Made by a program: the position numbers and the translations under genes. Source: Actinomycetota bacterium (GTDB lineage Bacteria; Actinomycetota; Actinomycetes; Nanopelagicales; Nanopelagicaceae). Taken from it: a stretch of 52,477 nucleotides of DNA. The stretch is from the NCBI GenBank assembly GCA_947372965.1, contig CANBVR010000004.1, positions 1-52,477 of the forward strand, given 5' to 3'. Below, piece by piece: positions 33,863-42,971 of this stretch (position 1 is the stretch's first letter; every line of letters starts with the position of its first letter). A model generated the notes under the pieces. The model was not told the DNA's origin. It saw nothing but the letters and a program-made list of their open reading frames with translations, and did not search any database.

Positions 33863-34721
33863 ATTGAGGCTTGCGGCTTGCAAAATATGAGCCGATTAAA
33901 ACTAATGGCAATCCAATTGCAATACCAAGTGTTAATGGCTCACCAAGCAGTACCACGCCAAGGACTATGGCAAAAGCGGTATTCAAATAAGTTACGAGCG
34001 AGGCACGAGCCGCCCCAATTTCCTTTAGCAAAATGAAGAAGAGAATGAAGGCCAGCGCCGTTGGGAAAAGTCCTAAGCCAACAACTGAAGCTATGACTCT
34101 TGCGCTGGGGATATGCGCTGGGTGATTAAGAATGACAAATGGCAGATAAACAAGTGCAGTAATGAACATCGCAATGCCGTTGATGGCAATTCCATCTACA
34201 TGTGGAATTTGGCTTTGGATTCTGGCAACTGCCCAGGCGTAACTGGCTGATGCCAGCAAAATCATGGCGATGGCAACAAAACTATTTTTTCCCGAAAGAC
34301 TTTCAATGCCGACAACTAGAAAAATTCCAATAAACCCAACGAGCATTCCGATTAGGCGTTTGTGATGCCATACCGTTTTATCTCCATAGGCAGAGGCCAG
34401 AATCGTTGACCAAATTGGAACCGTCGCAACAAGAAGTCCGGCTAGACCGGAATTTATTTTTTGTTCTGCAGCCGTTATTAAAATCCAAGGAATAACCATC
34501 TCGGCAATCGCGTAAGGAAAGACATAACGCATATTCGTAAAAGCAGATTTGAAACTTCCGCGCCGCACGGAAATTGGAATAAGAATAAGCGAACCTATAA
34601 CGACTCTAGAGAGAACAATTGTCGGGGCTGATAGCTCCTCTACAGCAACCTTGATCAGCAAGTAGGGGATTCCCCAAAGTAATCCAACGGTGAAAAATAG
34701 GATCCAACCGCGGCGTGACAT
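33849..34721 (-). CDS. EamA/DMT family transporter
   Basis: Membrane protein, 290 aa, with about 10 helices in two EamA repeats (WGIPYLLIKVAVEELSAP in the first, ALAFILFFILLKEIGAA and LGEPLTLGIAIGLPLVLIG in the second). Such proteins export amino acids or other metabolites; the substrate is unknown. It is the last gene of a minus-strand unit with the esterase (9 bp upstream) and xylulokinase genes. Confidence 0.88.
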   Translation of the reverse strand: MSRRGWILFFTVGLLWGIPYLLIKVAVEELSAPTIVLSRVVIGSLILIPISVRRGSFKSAFTNMRYVFPYAIAEMVIPWILITAAEQKINSGLAGLLVATVPIWSTILASAYGDKTVWHHKRLIGMLVGFIGIFLVVGIESLSGKNSFVAIAMILLASASYAWAVARIQSQIPHVDGIAINGIAMFITALVYLPFVILNHPAHIPSARVIASVVGLGLFPTALAFILFFILLKEIGAARASLVTYLNTAFAIVLGVVLLGEPLTLGIAIGLPLVLIGSYFASRKPQSTSL

Positions 34722-34730
34722 GGGTTTAGG

Positions 34731-35663
34731 TTAGCGCATTAAAAGTGCATTAATTTCATCACACAAGTTTTGGTGCAATTCATTTGCCGCTTCGGTCACT
34801 CCAGCCATTGAGAAGAAACCATGAATTAACCCCTCGTACTCCCGATATATCACCTGTACGCCAGACTTTTTTAGGAGTTCTGAGTAGATATAGCCATCAT
34901 CAAGGAGTGGATCAAACTCAGCTGTTGTAATAATTGCTGGGGCGAGCCCAGTGAAATCTTTTGCTGCTACTGGAACTGCATAAGGATTTTTTGTATCTGA
35001 TTTCTTTGATAAGTATTGTTCCCAGAACCATTTCATTGCCTTTGTTGAAAGACCGTATCCGGATCCATTATTTTTCGCGGATTCATAATTCATTTCATCA
35101 TCGTTGCAAGGATAAACAAGTACTTGAAAGGCCAGCGGGAGATCTTTCGTATCACGGACTTTGATTGCAACAGCTGCAGCTAAATTTCCACCAGCGCTGT
35201 CACCGCCAACACCAATTTGATTTGGATCAATACCTAATTTCTCGGCGTTTTTCGCAACCCAAAGTAGCGTGGCATAGCAATCATCAAACGGAATTGGGAA
35301 TGGATGTTCTGGTGCCTTCTGGTAATTAACTGCAATCACGACAAATTGACCCTTGTTGGCCATTGATCGCAACGCCTGCTCGTAAATATCAAGCGAATTT
35401 AAAACCCAGCCGCCTCCGTGGAAGAAGACAAGTGCTGGAAGAGGGGAGTGCCAATGAGGTCGATAAATTCGAATCGGTAGATCACTTGTCGGCCCTGGAA
35501 TAAATCGGTGCTCGATCTCATAAATCTTCTCCGGTTCACCAGATTGTGCTGGCCTACCTTCTAAACCTTGACGCAAAACTTCAACTGGCACTTGCCAGAC
35601 TTCGGGCAGATTACTTGCACTGCGCATCTCTAAATATTGCACCATATCTTGACGGAGTGACAT
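34731..35663 (-). CDS. Alpha/beta hydrolase, HSL-family esterase
   Basis: Carboxylesterase, 310 aa. Oxyanion hole HGGGWV near residue 80, nucleophile Ser in GVGGDSAGGNLAAA near residue 152, Asp in AEFDPLLDDG and His in GLIHGFFSM close the triad. This is the hormone-sensitive lipase pattern. No signal peptide. It is 6 bp downstream of xylB and 9 bp upstream of the DMT gene, so co-transcribed; a link to pentose use is unproven. Confidence 0.9.
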   Translation of the reverse strand: MSLRQDMVQYLEMRSASNLPEVWQVPVEVLRQGLEGRPAQSGEPEKIYEIEHRFIPGPTSDLPIRIYRPHWHSPLPALVFFHGGGWVLNSLDIYEQALRSMANKGQFVVIAVNYQKAPEHPFPIPFDDCYATLLWVAKNAEKLGIDPNQIGVGGDSAGGNLAAAVAIKVRDTKDLPLAFQVLVYPCNDDEMNYESAKNNGSGYGLSTKAMKWFWEQYLSKKSDTKNPYAVPVAAKDFTGLAPAIITTAEFDPLLDDGYIYSELLKKSGVQVIYREYEGLIHGFFSMAGVTEAANELHQNLCDEINALLMR

Positions 35664-35669
35664 ATTTTT

Positions 35670-37082
35670 TTACCAACCTTCAGTTTGGTCGCGAAGTTTT
35701 CGATACTTGGTTAAAACATCCGGAGTCGGTGTTGCCGTAATACTTTCAACCTTACCTAAATTCCAATTTGGTGGGGTTGCACCTCCAAGAAGCGCCCAAG
35801 CAGCTTGTTTGGCGGCTCCATTTGCAACATATTCACCAGGTGGTGGAATTATTACTTCACGTCCAAATAGCGCGGAAGCGATTTCGCCAACTGCTGGATT
35901 TTTTGCAGCACCTCCAACTAATAAAACGCGTTTCACGGAAACACCTAATTTTTCAAGTGAATGAACCGCATCTGCCAGACCACAGAGCATTCCTTCGATC
36001 ATAGCTCGTGCATAATCTGCGCGATTAGTGTTGGCAAGATTTAATCCAGAGAGCACACCTGTTGCATTTGGTCTGTTTGGTGTTCGTTCTCCTTCAAAAT
36101 ATGGGAGCAAGGTAAGTCCATTTGCTCCTGGATTTGCAGAAAGGGCAAGTTTTCCAAGTTCTTCATGTGGTATGCCAAGGATCGTTGTTGCTGCATCCAA
36201 AATTCGTGCTGCATTTAACGTGCATACAAGTGGTAGATAGTGGCCAGTCGCGTCGGCAAAACCTGCAACCTCACCGCTCGAATCATGGGTTGGCGTCGTT
36301 GAAACTGCAAATGCGGTTCCACTTGTTCCAATAGAAACAACAACATCTCCAGGCGCAGCGCCAACGCCAAGTGCAGCGGCAGCATTGTCACCGGTGCCAG
36401 CAGCAATTGGAATTCCAGATTCTGTTTTTAAACCAAATTGATTGGGCTCAATAATTCTTGGAAAGGTAATTGGTTGTTCGCTTCGAAGGGCGGACGCAAA
36501 GAGATCCTTGCGATAGGCGCTTTTCGTTGCATCGAAATAACCAGTTCCGCTGGCATCTCCTCGGTCAGTTGCTAGGTCAGCAATATTTTTGCTTCCTGAT
36601 AACTTCCAAGATAACCAATCATGTGGCAAGGCCACGGCTGCCAATCGTTTTGCATTTTCCGGCTCGTTGTCAGCCAGCCAACGGACTTTAGTAGCTGTAA
36701 ATGAGGCAACAAGTACAGACCCAACAGCTTTCGCCATCTCTGAATTTCCACCAACTTGTGAATTCAAATCTTCCGCAGCTTTCGCCGAACGAGTGTCATT
36801 CCAAAGAAGTGCTGGACGTATTACTTCACCAGCAGAATCGAGCGCCACCATTCCATGTTGTTGTGCTCCTATTGAAATTGCAGAAACGTCGGAGAGCCCA
36901 CCCGCTTCTTTGATAGCCTCTTGCATCGCGCTCCACCAGTACTTTGGATCTACTTCACTTCCATCTGGGTGTGATGCGCGACCTTCTCGAATCAACTCAC
37001 CGGATTGCGCTTCTCGAATTACGACCTTTACGGACTGCGTTGAGGAATCAATTCCTGCAACCAGCGCCTGCTTCTCGGCCAT
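35670..37082 (-). CDS. xylB: Xylulokinase (FGGY family)
   Basis: Phosphorylates D-xylulose to xylulose 5-phosphate. 470 aa. Seen: AGIDSSTQSVKVVI near the N-terminus, the substrate motif GAQQHGMVALD near residue 73, LLWNDTRSA, LPHDWLSWKLSG, SIGTSGTAFAVS, and LLVGGAAKNPAVGEI. The QQHGM signature fits xylulokinase more than glycerol kinase. Start ATG 37082 has GGAGG about 5 nt upstream. No xylose isomerase is present, so the feeding pathway is unclear. Confidence 0.9.
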   Translation of the reverse strand: MAEKQALVAGIDSSTQSVKVVIREAQSGELIREGRASHPDGSEVDPKYWWSAMQEAIKEAGGLSDVSAISIGAQQHGMVALDSAGEVIRPALLWNDTRSAKAAEDLNSQVGGNSEMAKAVGSVLVASFTATKVRWLADNEPENAKRLAAVALPHDWLSWKLSGSKNIADLATDRGDASGTGYFDATKSAYRKDLFASALRSEQPITFPRIIEPNQFGLKTESGIPIAAGTGDNAAAALGVGAAPGDVVVSIGTSGTAFAVSTTPTHDSSGEVAGFADATGHYLPLVCTLNAARILDAATTILGIPHEELGKLALSANPGANGLTLLPYFEGERTPNRPNATGVLSGLNLANTNRADYARAMIEGMLCGLADAVHSLEKLGVSVKRVLLVGGAAKNPAVGEIASALFGREVIIPPPGEYVANGAAKQAAWALLGGATPPNWNLGKVESITATPTPDVLTKYRKLRDQTEGW

Positions 37083-37163
37083 TTCATCCTCCGCCTCGCT
37101 CAGTTAAACCCGTCGGTAGATCTGATCCACCACTGCCTTGAGGGTAGACTTCCCCTGTCATCG

Positions 37164-37191
37164 TTGACCATATTTCACGAGTAGTTCTCAT
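37164..37191 (+). promoter_or_regulatory. Candidate pfkA promoter
   Basis: TTGACC (37164-37169), a 16-bp spacer and TCTCAT (37186-37191) predict a start near 37198. The -35 is strong and the -10 weak. A CTGGAG ribosome site lies about 6 nt before ATG 37215. Confidence 0.4.
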
Positions 37192-37214
37192 CACGAAAAT
37201 AAACTGGAGTTCAG

Positions 37215-38240
37215 ATGCGTATTGGTGTTCTAACAGGCGGCGGGGATTGCCCAGGCCTAAATGCAGTAATCCGTGCGGTAGTTCGCAAGGGTGTTAAGGA
37301 ATATGGCTACGAATTTGTAGGGTTCCGAGATGGCTGGAAAGGTCCTCTAGAGGGATTAACCATGCCGCTCGGTATTGAAGAGACTCGTGGAATTTTGCCA
37401 CGCGGCGGAACCATTCTCGGTTCTTCACGTACAAACCCATTTAAAATTGAAAATGGCGTTGAGCGCATCAAAGAGAACTTAGAAAAAATGGGGATCGATG
37501 CACTAGTAGCAATCGGCGGCGAGGATACTCTTGGCGTAGCTACCAAACTAGATGCTCTTGGCGTAAAGGTAGTTGGCGTTCCAAAGACTATCGATAACGA
37601 TTTGAATAACACTGATTACACCTTTGGTTTTGATACCTCAGTAAATATTGCAGTAGAAGCGATTGATCGCTTGCACACAACTGCTGAATCACACCACCGC
37701 GCGCTGATCGTTGAAGTTATGGGTCGTCACGCCGGTTGGATTGCGCTTCATTCCGGAATTGCCGGCGGAGCTGCATGCATTTTGATTCCAGAAGTTAAAT
37801 TCTCTGTAGATAAGGTTTGCGAGTGGGTTAATTCCCGATTCAAATCTTCTTACGCCCCAATTATCGTTATTGCCGAAGGCGCTATTCCACAAGATGGTGA
37901 CATGATTGTTAAGGATCAAACCCTTGACTCATTCGGTCACGTAAAGCTCTCTGGAATTGGCGAATGGCTTGCTGGCCAGATCGAAGAGAAGACCGGTAAG
38001 GAAGCTCGTACTTCAGTGCTTGGGCATATTCAACGTGGTGGCTCGCCAACCGCATTTGACCGAGTTCTTGCAACTCGTTTTGGCTTACATGCGATCACAG
38101 CAATTCATGATGGGGATTACGGCAAGATGGTTGCGCTGCACGGCACCAATATCGAGCGTGTACCTCTAGCTTCAGCTACCACCCAACTTAAACTCGTAAA
38201 TCCCGAGCTATACGCAGAAGCACAAGTCTTCTTCGGATAA
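37215..38240 (+). CDS. pfkA: 6-phosphofructokinase, residues suggest pyrophosphate dependence
   Basis: Phosphorylates fructose 6-phosphate. 341 aa. Seen: GVLTGGGDCPGLNAVIR, GGEDTLG with Asp104, PKTIDNDL with Lys124, the catalytic Asp in TIDND, and MGRHAGWIA. In this family Gly at positions 104 and 124 goes with ATP use, and Asp104 with Lys124 with PPi use; both PPi-type residues are here, at exactly those numbers. PPi use would make the step reversible and save ATP. The assignment of phosphodonor is inference. Confidence 0.93.
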   Translation: MRIGVLTGGGDCPGLNAVIRAVVRKGVKEYGYEFVGFRDGWKGPLEGLTMPLGIEETRGILPRGGTILGSSRTNPFKIENGVERIKENLEKMGIDALVAIGGEDTLGVATKLDALGVKVVGVPKTIDNDLNNTDYTFGFDTSVNIAVEAIDRLHTTAESHHRALIVEVMGRHAGWIALHSGIAGGAACILIPEVKFSVDKVCEWVNSRFKSSYAPIIVIAEGAIPQDGDMIVKDQTLDSFGHVKLSGIGEWLAGQIEEKTGKEARTSVLGHIQRGGSPTAFDRVLATRFGLHAITAIHDGDYGKMVALHGTNIERVPLASATTQLKLVNPELYAEAQVFFG

Positions 38241-38292
38241 TTCCAGATTTATTCAAAACGCCAGCTTCCCCGACTGAATTAGGATTAAGGAT

Positions 38293-39636
38293 ATGAACTT
38301 GGATTCAATCTTCACGCCCGGCCTTGTCGCTGCGCAACAGCCTCAATGGCCTGGCGGTCCTGATGGCGAGCCTGTAAAAAAAGCGGTAGCAACGCTAAAA
38401 AGTTTGCCGCCACTTGTTTTCGCTGGCGAATGCGATCAATTAAAAGAGAGAATTGCACTTGCTCAAAGCGGCGGTGCCTTCTGGCTGCAGGGTGGCGATT
38501 GCGCTGAGACCTTTGTCGCTGCAACAGCAGATTCAATTCGAGATCGTATTAAAACCATTCTTCAAATGGCGGCCGTACTTCAATATTTCGCCTCTCTTCC
38601 GGTAATTAAAGTTGGACGAATGGCCGGGCAATTCGCAAAGCCTCGAAGCAAAGACGATGAAACTCGTGGCGATGTAACTCTTCCTGCTTATCGTGGCGAT
38701 GCGGTCAATGATCTTGAATTCACTCTCGAAGCACGCACGCCAAATCCAGATCGCTTGGTTCAGGTTTATCACACCTCTGCATCGACACTGAATTTAGTAC
38801 GCGCCTTTACTCAAGGTGGATTTGCTGATCTGCGACAAGTTCATGAATGGAATAAGGGTTTTGCTAAAGACCCAAGATTTGCCACACAGTACGAGCAAAT
38901 GGCAACAGAACTTGGGCGCGCGCTAGATTTCATGGCTTCAGCTGGCGTTGATCCTGAGGCATTTAAAACAGTGGATTTCTATTCATCACACGAAGCCTTG
39001 ATTCTTGAATATGAAAAGGCTCTAACTCGAATTGATTCTCGTACTGGGTTGCCTTACGACGTCTCTGGCCATTTTGTTTGGATCGGGGAGCGCACCCGCC
39101 AATTAGATGGCGCACATATGGACTTTGCCGCAAAGATCCAAAATCCAATTGGAATCAAACTTGGGCCCAAGACTTCTGTTGAAGATGCTCTTGCAATGAT
39201 CAAAAAGTTGAATCCAACCAATGAACCTGGCCGATTAACATTCATCACTCGTATGGGCGCCGGCTTGATTCGCGAGAAGTTGCCGCCACTTGTAAAAGCA
39301 ATTACAGAATCTGGAGCGAAAGTACTTTGGGTTTGCGATCCAATGCACGGTAATACTTACGAAGCACCTTCTGGATATAAGACTCGTAAGTTTGACGATG
39401 TATTGGATGAAGTTCGAGGCTTCTTTGAGGTGCACAAGGCACTTGGAACCCACCCAGGCGGAATTCATATTGAACTTACCGGCGATGATGTTACTGAGTG
39501 CGTTGGTGGCGGTGAACAGATCTCTGAAGATGATTTAGCCACTCGCTATGAGACTGCCTGTGATCCGCGCCTGAACCACACTCAGAGCTTAGAACTTGCT
39601 TTCTTAGTTGCGCAAATGTTGCGCGACCGTAAATAA
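38293..39636 (+). CDS. aroF: 3-deoxy-7-phosphoheptulonate synthase, class II
   Basis: First step of the shikimate pathway, joining PEP and erythrose 4-phosphate. 447 aa, plant/actinobacterial class II type. Seen: WPGGPDGEPV, PPLVFAGECDQL, AFWLQGGDCAETF with the metal Cys, YRGDAVND, SSHEALILEYE, GIKLGPKTS, WVCDPMHGNTYE, and GGIHIELTGDDVTEC. Start ATG 38293; TAGGAT ends 7 nt before it, while AAGGAT touches the ATG too closely to be a good ribosome site. Confidence 0.96.
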   Translation: MNLDSIFTPGLVAAQQPQWPGGPDGEPVKKAVATLKSLPPLVFAGECDQLKERIALAQSGGAFWLQGGDCAETFVAATADSIRDRIKTILQMAAVLQYFASLPVIKVGRMAGQFAKPRSKDDETRGDVTLPAYRGDAVNDLEFTLEARTPNPDRLVQVYHTSASTLNLVRAFTQGGFADLRQVHEWNKGFAKDPRFATQYEQMATELGRALDFMASAGVDPEAFKTVDFYSSHEALILEYEKALTRIDSRTGLPYDVSGHFVWIGERTRQLDGAHMDFAAKIQNPIGIKLGPKTSVEDALAMIKKLNPTNEPGRLTFITRMGAGLIREKLPPLVKAITESGAKVLWVCDPMHGNTYEAPSGYKTRKFDDVLDEVRGFFEVHKALGTHPGGIHIELTGDDVTECVGGGEQISEDDLATRYETACDPRLNHTQSLELAFLVAQMLRDRK

Positions 39637-39641
39637 AGCCC

Positions 39642-39670
39642 TTCCCAACCTAGAAATAAGAACATAGGGT
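39642..39670 (+). promoter_or_regulatory. Promoter of the ogt gene
   Basis: TTCCCA (39642-39647), 17-bp spacer, TAGGGT (39665-39670), then 6 nt to GTG 39677. Predicts leaderless transcription and selects the GTG over the TTG at 39671. Confidence 0.5.
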
Positions 39671-39676
39671 TTGCCT

Positions 39677-40168
39677 GTGCTTTTGCGAACATCCCACAAG
39701 ACGCCAATCGGCACCCTATTTCTTGTGAGCGATCAACACGTATTGCTGGGAGCAGGATTTCGCAGCTTTGAAGATTTATTTGAACGTATGGATTCAAGTG
39801 ATAGCAATCGTGGCTCTAAGAACGTAAAAGAAATTCCAATAATTAGTGATTTGGTTTCCGATTACTTTTCTGGTGACATTAGCGCTCTTGGTGGCATAAA
39901 AGTGCGTCAGCCTGGTGCTGAATTCTCGCAAGCTATTTGGAAGGTAATGAGGAAAATACCTGCCGGAAAAACTTGGTCATATGCAGAATTGGCAGAGCGT
40001 GCCGGATCACCAAGTGCAGTAAGAGCGGCGGGTACTGCGTGCGGCAGGAATTTAGTTGCGCCGATAGTGCCTTGCCATCGAGTGGTTAAGTCAGGTGGCG
40101 CCTTGGGAAACTATGGATATGGGCTAGAAACTAAAGAATGGTTACTTCGCCACGAGGGTGCGCTTTAG
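39677..40168 (+). CDS. ogt: Methylated-DNA--protein-cysteine methyltransferase
   Basis: Suicide repair enzyme for O6-alkylguanine. 163 aa from GTG 39677. Seen: the N-terminal TPIGTLFLVSD, the helix-turn-helix FSQAIWKVMRKIPAGKTWSYAELA with AVRAAGTACGRN, and the acceptor Cys in PIVPCHRVVKSGG near residue 132. Its 3' end overlaps the convergent threonine aldolase gene by 27 bp. Confidence 0.93.
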   Translation: MLLRTSHKTPIGTLFLVSDQHVLLGAGFRSFEDLFERMDSSDSNRGSKNVKEIPIISDLVSDYFSGDISALGGIKVRQPGAEFSQAIWKVMRKIPAGKTWSYAELAERAGSPSAVRAAGTACGRNLVAPIVPCHRVVKSGGALGNYGYGLETKEWLLRHEGAL

Positions 40169-41188
40169 AAGTTTTGGAAGTTCGAGTAAGACTTTATCTA
40201 AATCTTGATCGGTAAAATCCAAGTGAGTGACAAGCCGAAGGAACTTTGGACCTAAGGCACTTGCCAAAATTCCCAATTTATTTAGTTCGGCATTTATCTC
40301 TTGTGCTGTTACTGAAAAATGAGCAAGGTTTAGTGCAACTATATTTGTTTCAACGGTCTCTGGGTTAATGAGAGTTTGGGATACTTCGGCGCACGCAATT
40401 GCAATTTTCTTTGCTCGTGAATGATCCTCTGCCAGACGTGAAATATTATTATCCAAGGCATAATTTCCAGCTGCGGCAAGAATTCCGATTTGGCGCATGC
40501 CGGCGCCATAACGCTTGCGCCAGACGCGCGCGCCGCTAACACGTTCACTTGTTCCAAGCATTACTGATCCAACTGGTGCACCAAGGCCCTTTGAAAGACA
40601 GACGCTTATTGTCTCAAAATGCTTTCCATATTCTTCCAATGGGACTCCTGATGCCACGTGTGCATTCCAGATACGTGCGCCATCTAAGTGAAGAAAGATT
40701 CCGAGTTTTTTAGCCTCGGCACTCAATTTTGCGATTTCATCAATTGACTGAATTGTGCCCCCACCAAAGTTGTGGGTATTTTCTACGGCAATCGCAGTAG
40801 TTGAAACTAGGTAGGGCCCAGAGTTTGGCTTTGCTAATTCAAGGGCATCATCAGCTAACAATTTTCCAAGCGGCGCCTTCCAAGTTCGGGTGGTGATTCC
40901 GCTAAAGGCAGCGCCGGCACCAAGTTCGGCTCGGACAATATGTGAATCAGTCTCTGTAATTAATTCTTCACCCGGATTGACTAGCGTACGAATGGCAAGT
41001 TGGTTAGCTAATGAACCTGATGGTGTGAATAGACCAGCTTGCTTACCAAAGAGTTTGGCTACGCGCTGCTCTAATGCATTCACGGTTGGGTCATCGCCAT
41101 AAACATCATCACCAACATCGGCCACAGCCATGGCATGGCGCATTGCTTGTGACGGTTTTGTTACTGTATCCGAGCGTAGGTCAATCAT
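40142..41188 (-). CDS. Low-specificity L-threonine aldolase family PLP enzyme
   Basis: Cleaves threonine or allo-threonine to glycine and acetaldehyde. 348 aa. Seen: MIDLRSDTVTKPSQAMR at the start, GDDVYGDDPTVNALEQRVAKLFGKQAGLF, ENTHNFGGGTI, HLDGARIWNA, and the PLP Lys in CLSKGLGAPVGSVMLG. ATG 41188 is chosen since the family begins at MIDLRSDT; it overlaps the upstream DMT gene by 8 bp. No clear ribosome site, so coupling to the DMT gene is likely. Confidence 0.92.
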   Translation of the reverse strand: MIDLRSDTVTKPSQAMRHAMAVADVGDDVYGDDPTVNALEQRVAKLFGKQAGLFTPSGSLANQLAIRTLVNPGEELITETDSHIVRAELGAGAAFSGITTRTWKAPLGKLLADDALELAKPNSGPYLVSTTAIAVENTHNFGGGTIQSIDEIAKLSAEAKKLGIFLHLDGARIWNAHVASGVPLEEYGKHFETISVCLSKGLGAPVGSVMLGTSERVSGARVWRKRYGAGMRQIGILAAAGNYALDNNISRLAEDHSRAKKIAIACAEVSQTLINPETVETNIVALNLAHFSVTAQEINAELNKLGILASALGPKFLRLVTHLDFTDQDLDKVLLELPKLLKRTLVAK

Positions 41189-42059
41189 TTGTGGACACCA
41201 CATCTCTCTTCTTGTTATCTAGCAAAATTATCAGATACATTGCGAATAAGACCAGGAGTCCGCCGATAGCAATGCGAGTGGTTAGCGCTTCCTTCAAAAT
41301 CAAGATGCCAAAAACTGCAGCAAATGGAACTTCAAGTGTAAGAATTACAGCTACAGCATTTGGCCGCATAAAAGACTGTGCCCAAGTTTGGACAATAAAC
41401 GCTAGCGCCGTTGCAAATGCTGCCGTAAATAAGATCGCAGCCCAAACTCTAGAATCGGGTGGAGTATGAAAGCCACTCTTGAGGCTTGCAAGAAAGGTGA
41501 TAATCGCGCAGGTTCCAAGTTGAAGAACCGTAAGGGCATAAACATCAAGGCCGTTTGCCCATTCGCCAAGTGCAACAATATGAAAGGCAAATAAGAAAGC
41601 ACTTACGAGTACTAAGAATTCGCCAAGTCCGATTGAAATGCCATTAAACGAAAGTATCCCTAGGCCAATAGTCGCGATTGTTACAGCACCCCACTCGAAT
41701 TTATTGGTGTGCTTGTGAAGAACTACCGCTGCAACAATTGGAGTAATTACTACATATAGGCCTGTTATGAATCCAGTCTTACCGACTGTTGTCAAAGTGA
41801 GACCAAATGATTGAAAGATGTACCCAAGACCAAGGAAGGTGCCTATAAGCGCACCCTTCTTCAGAAAAGCTCTGTTAAAGGATTTCAAAACACGCGGACG
41901 AATCGCAATTAAAAGGGATGTTGCAATAATGAATCGCCAAGCCAAGAAGGAATTAACATCAAGTCGCACCAAGGTATCTTTCATTGCGACAAAGGCGCCA
42001 CCCCAAATAGCCGCAACGGAAGTTAAAATTATTGCCGGAAATAATTTATGGTCTTTCAC
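41181..42059 (-). CDS. EamA/DMT family transporter
   Basis: Membrane protein, 292 aa, about 10 helices in two repeats. Seen: AAIWGGAFVAMKDTLVRLDVNSFLAWRFIIA at the N-terminus and LTLEVPFAAVFGILILKEAL near the C-terminus, typical RhaT/EamA motifs. GTG start lies directly after the nfo stop, and it overlaps threonine aldolase, so nfo-DMT-aldolase read as one unit. Substrate unknown; amino-acid export would suit the context but is not shown. Confidence 0.88.
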   Translation of the reverse strand: MKDHKLFPAIILTSVAAIWGGAFVAMKDTLVRLDVNSFLAWRFIIATSLLIAIRPRVLKSFNRAFLKKGALIGTFLGLGYIFQSFGLTLTTVGKTGFITGLYVVITPIVAAVVLHKHTNKFEWGAVTIATIGLGILSFNGISIGLGEFLVLVSAFLFAFHIVALGEWANGLDVYALTVLQLGTCAIITFLASLKSGFHTPPDSRVWAAILFTAAFATALAFIVQTWAQSFMRPNAVAVILTLEVPFAAVFGILILKEALTTRIAIGGLLVLFAMYLIILLDNKKRDVVSTND

Positions 42060-42941
42060 TTACTTTCTTACCTTCTCGCGCATCTTGCGAAGCATGGCAA
42101 CTTCCCGGCCATGTTCAACTTCCATGCCTGGGGTTTCAAGTATTAATGGTGCGTTGTTTACCGCCGGATGGGCGAGAAGTTCTTCAAATGGCTTTAGACC
42201 AATTTCTCCTTCGCCAATATTTTGATGGCGATCTTTAAGCGCACCACAAACATCCATAGAATCGTTGGCATGTATCAATTGAATTCTTTCAATTCCCACA
42301 ATTTCTACTAACAAATCAAGGGTCTGCGTCATCCCACCTTTTTTCGCAATGTCATGTCCTGCAGCAAATACGTGACATGTATCTAGGCAGACACCAACTT
42401 TTGGGTGCCATTCAAGTGCATCAAAATATTTTGTTAAGTCATCGAGCTTTTTTACCAATGACTGACCTTGGCCAGCTGTCGGCTCCAAAAGCAGCCAAGG
42501 ATCCTCATCCTTCAACTTCTTTAAAACCGGCATCATTCCCTTATTAATTTGCTTCCAGGCATTTGCTATATGCCCTTCATCAACGGCTGAGCCGGTATGA
42601 ATTACTACGCCTTTTGATCCAATTTCGCGCCCGCGTTTAAGTGCATATGCGGTGGCTGCAACTGAGTTTTCATATGTTGATGGAGTTGGAGATCCGAGAT
42701 TTATTAAAAATGGTGCGTGAACATAAGTTTCAATATCAAGTTCGGATGCTTTGTCACTAAAGGCTTTATCAGCCTCTGGATTTGCCTCAGGCATCGCCCA
42801 ACCACGAGGGTTTGAGGCAAATACTTGAATTGCTTCGGCACCAATTTCTTGGGCATATGCAATTGAGCGTTTTGCCATGCCACCAGATGTTGGCGTATGA
42901 GCACCAAGGCGTGGAACTCCGATTTTATTTGCAGCAGCCAT
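42060..42941 (-). CDS. nfo: Deoxyribonuclease IV (endonuclease IV)
   Basis: Cuts DNA at abasic sites. 293 aa, TIM-barrel. Zinc-site motifs: GAHTPTSGG near residue 14, YVHAPFLINLGSP near residue 72, IHTGSAVDEG, LLLEPTAGQG with metal Glu, CLDTCHVFAAGHD, and IHANDSMDVCGALKDRHQNIGEG. Start ATG 42941 is 30 bp after the kinase stop. Confidence 0.94.
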   Translation of the reverse strand: MAAANKIGVPRLGAHTPTSGGMAKRSIAYAQEIGAEAIQVFASNPRGWAMPEANPEADKAFSDKASELDIETYVHAPFLINLGSPTPSTYENSVAATAYALKRGREIGSKGVVIHTGSAVDEGHIANAWKQINKGMMPVLKKLKDEDPWLLLEPTAGQGQSLVKKLDDLTKYFDALEWHPKVGVCLDTCHVFAAGHDIAKKGGMTQTLDLLVEIVGIERIQLIHANDSMDVCGALKDRHQNIGEGEIGLKPFEELLAHPAVNNAPLILETPGMEVEHGREVAMLRKMREKVRK

Positions 42942-42971
42942 CAGGCAACCTTATCGAAGTTCTTCCTAAAG

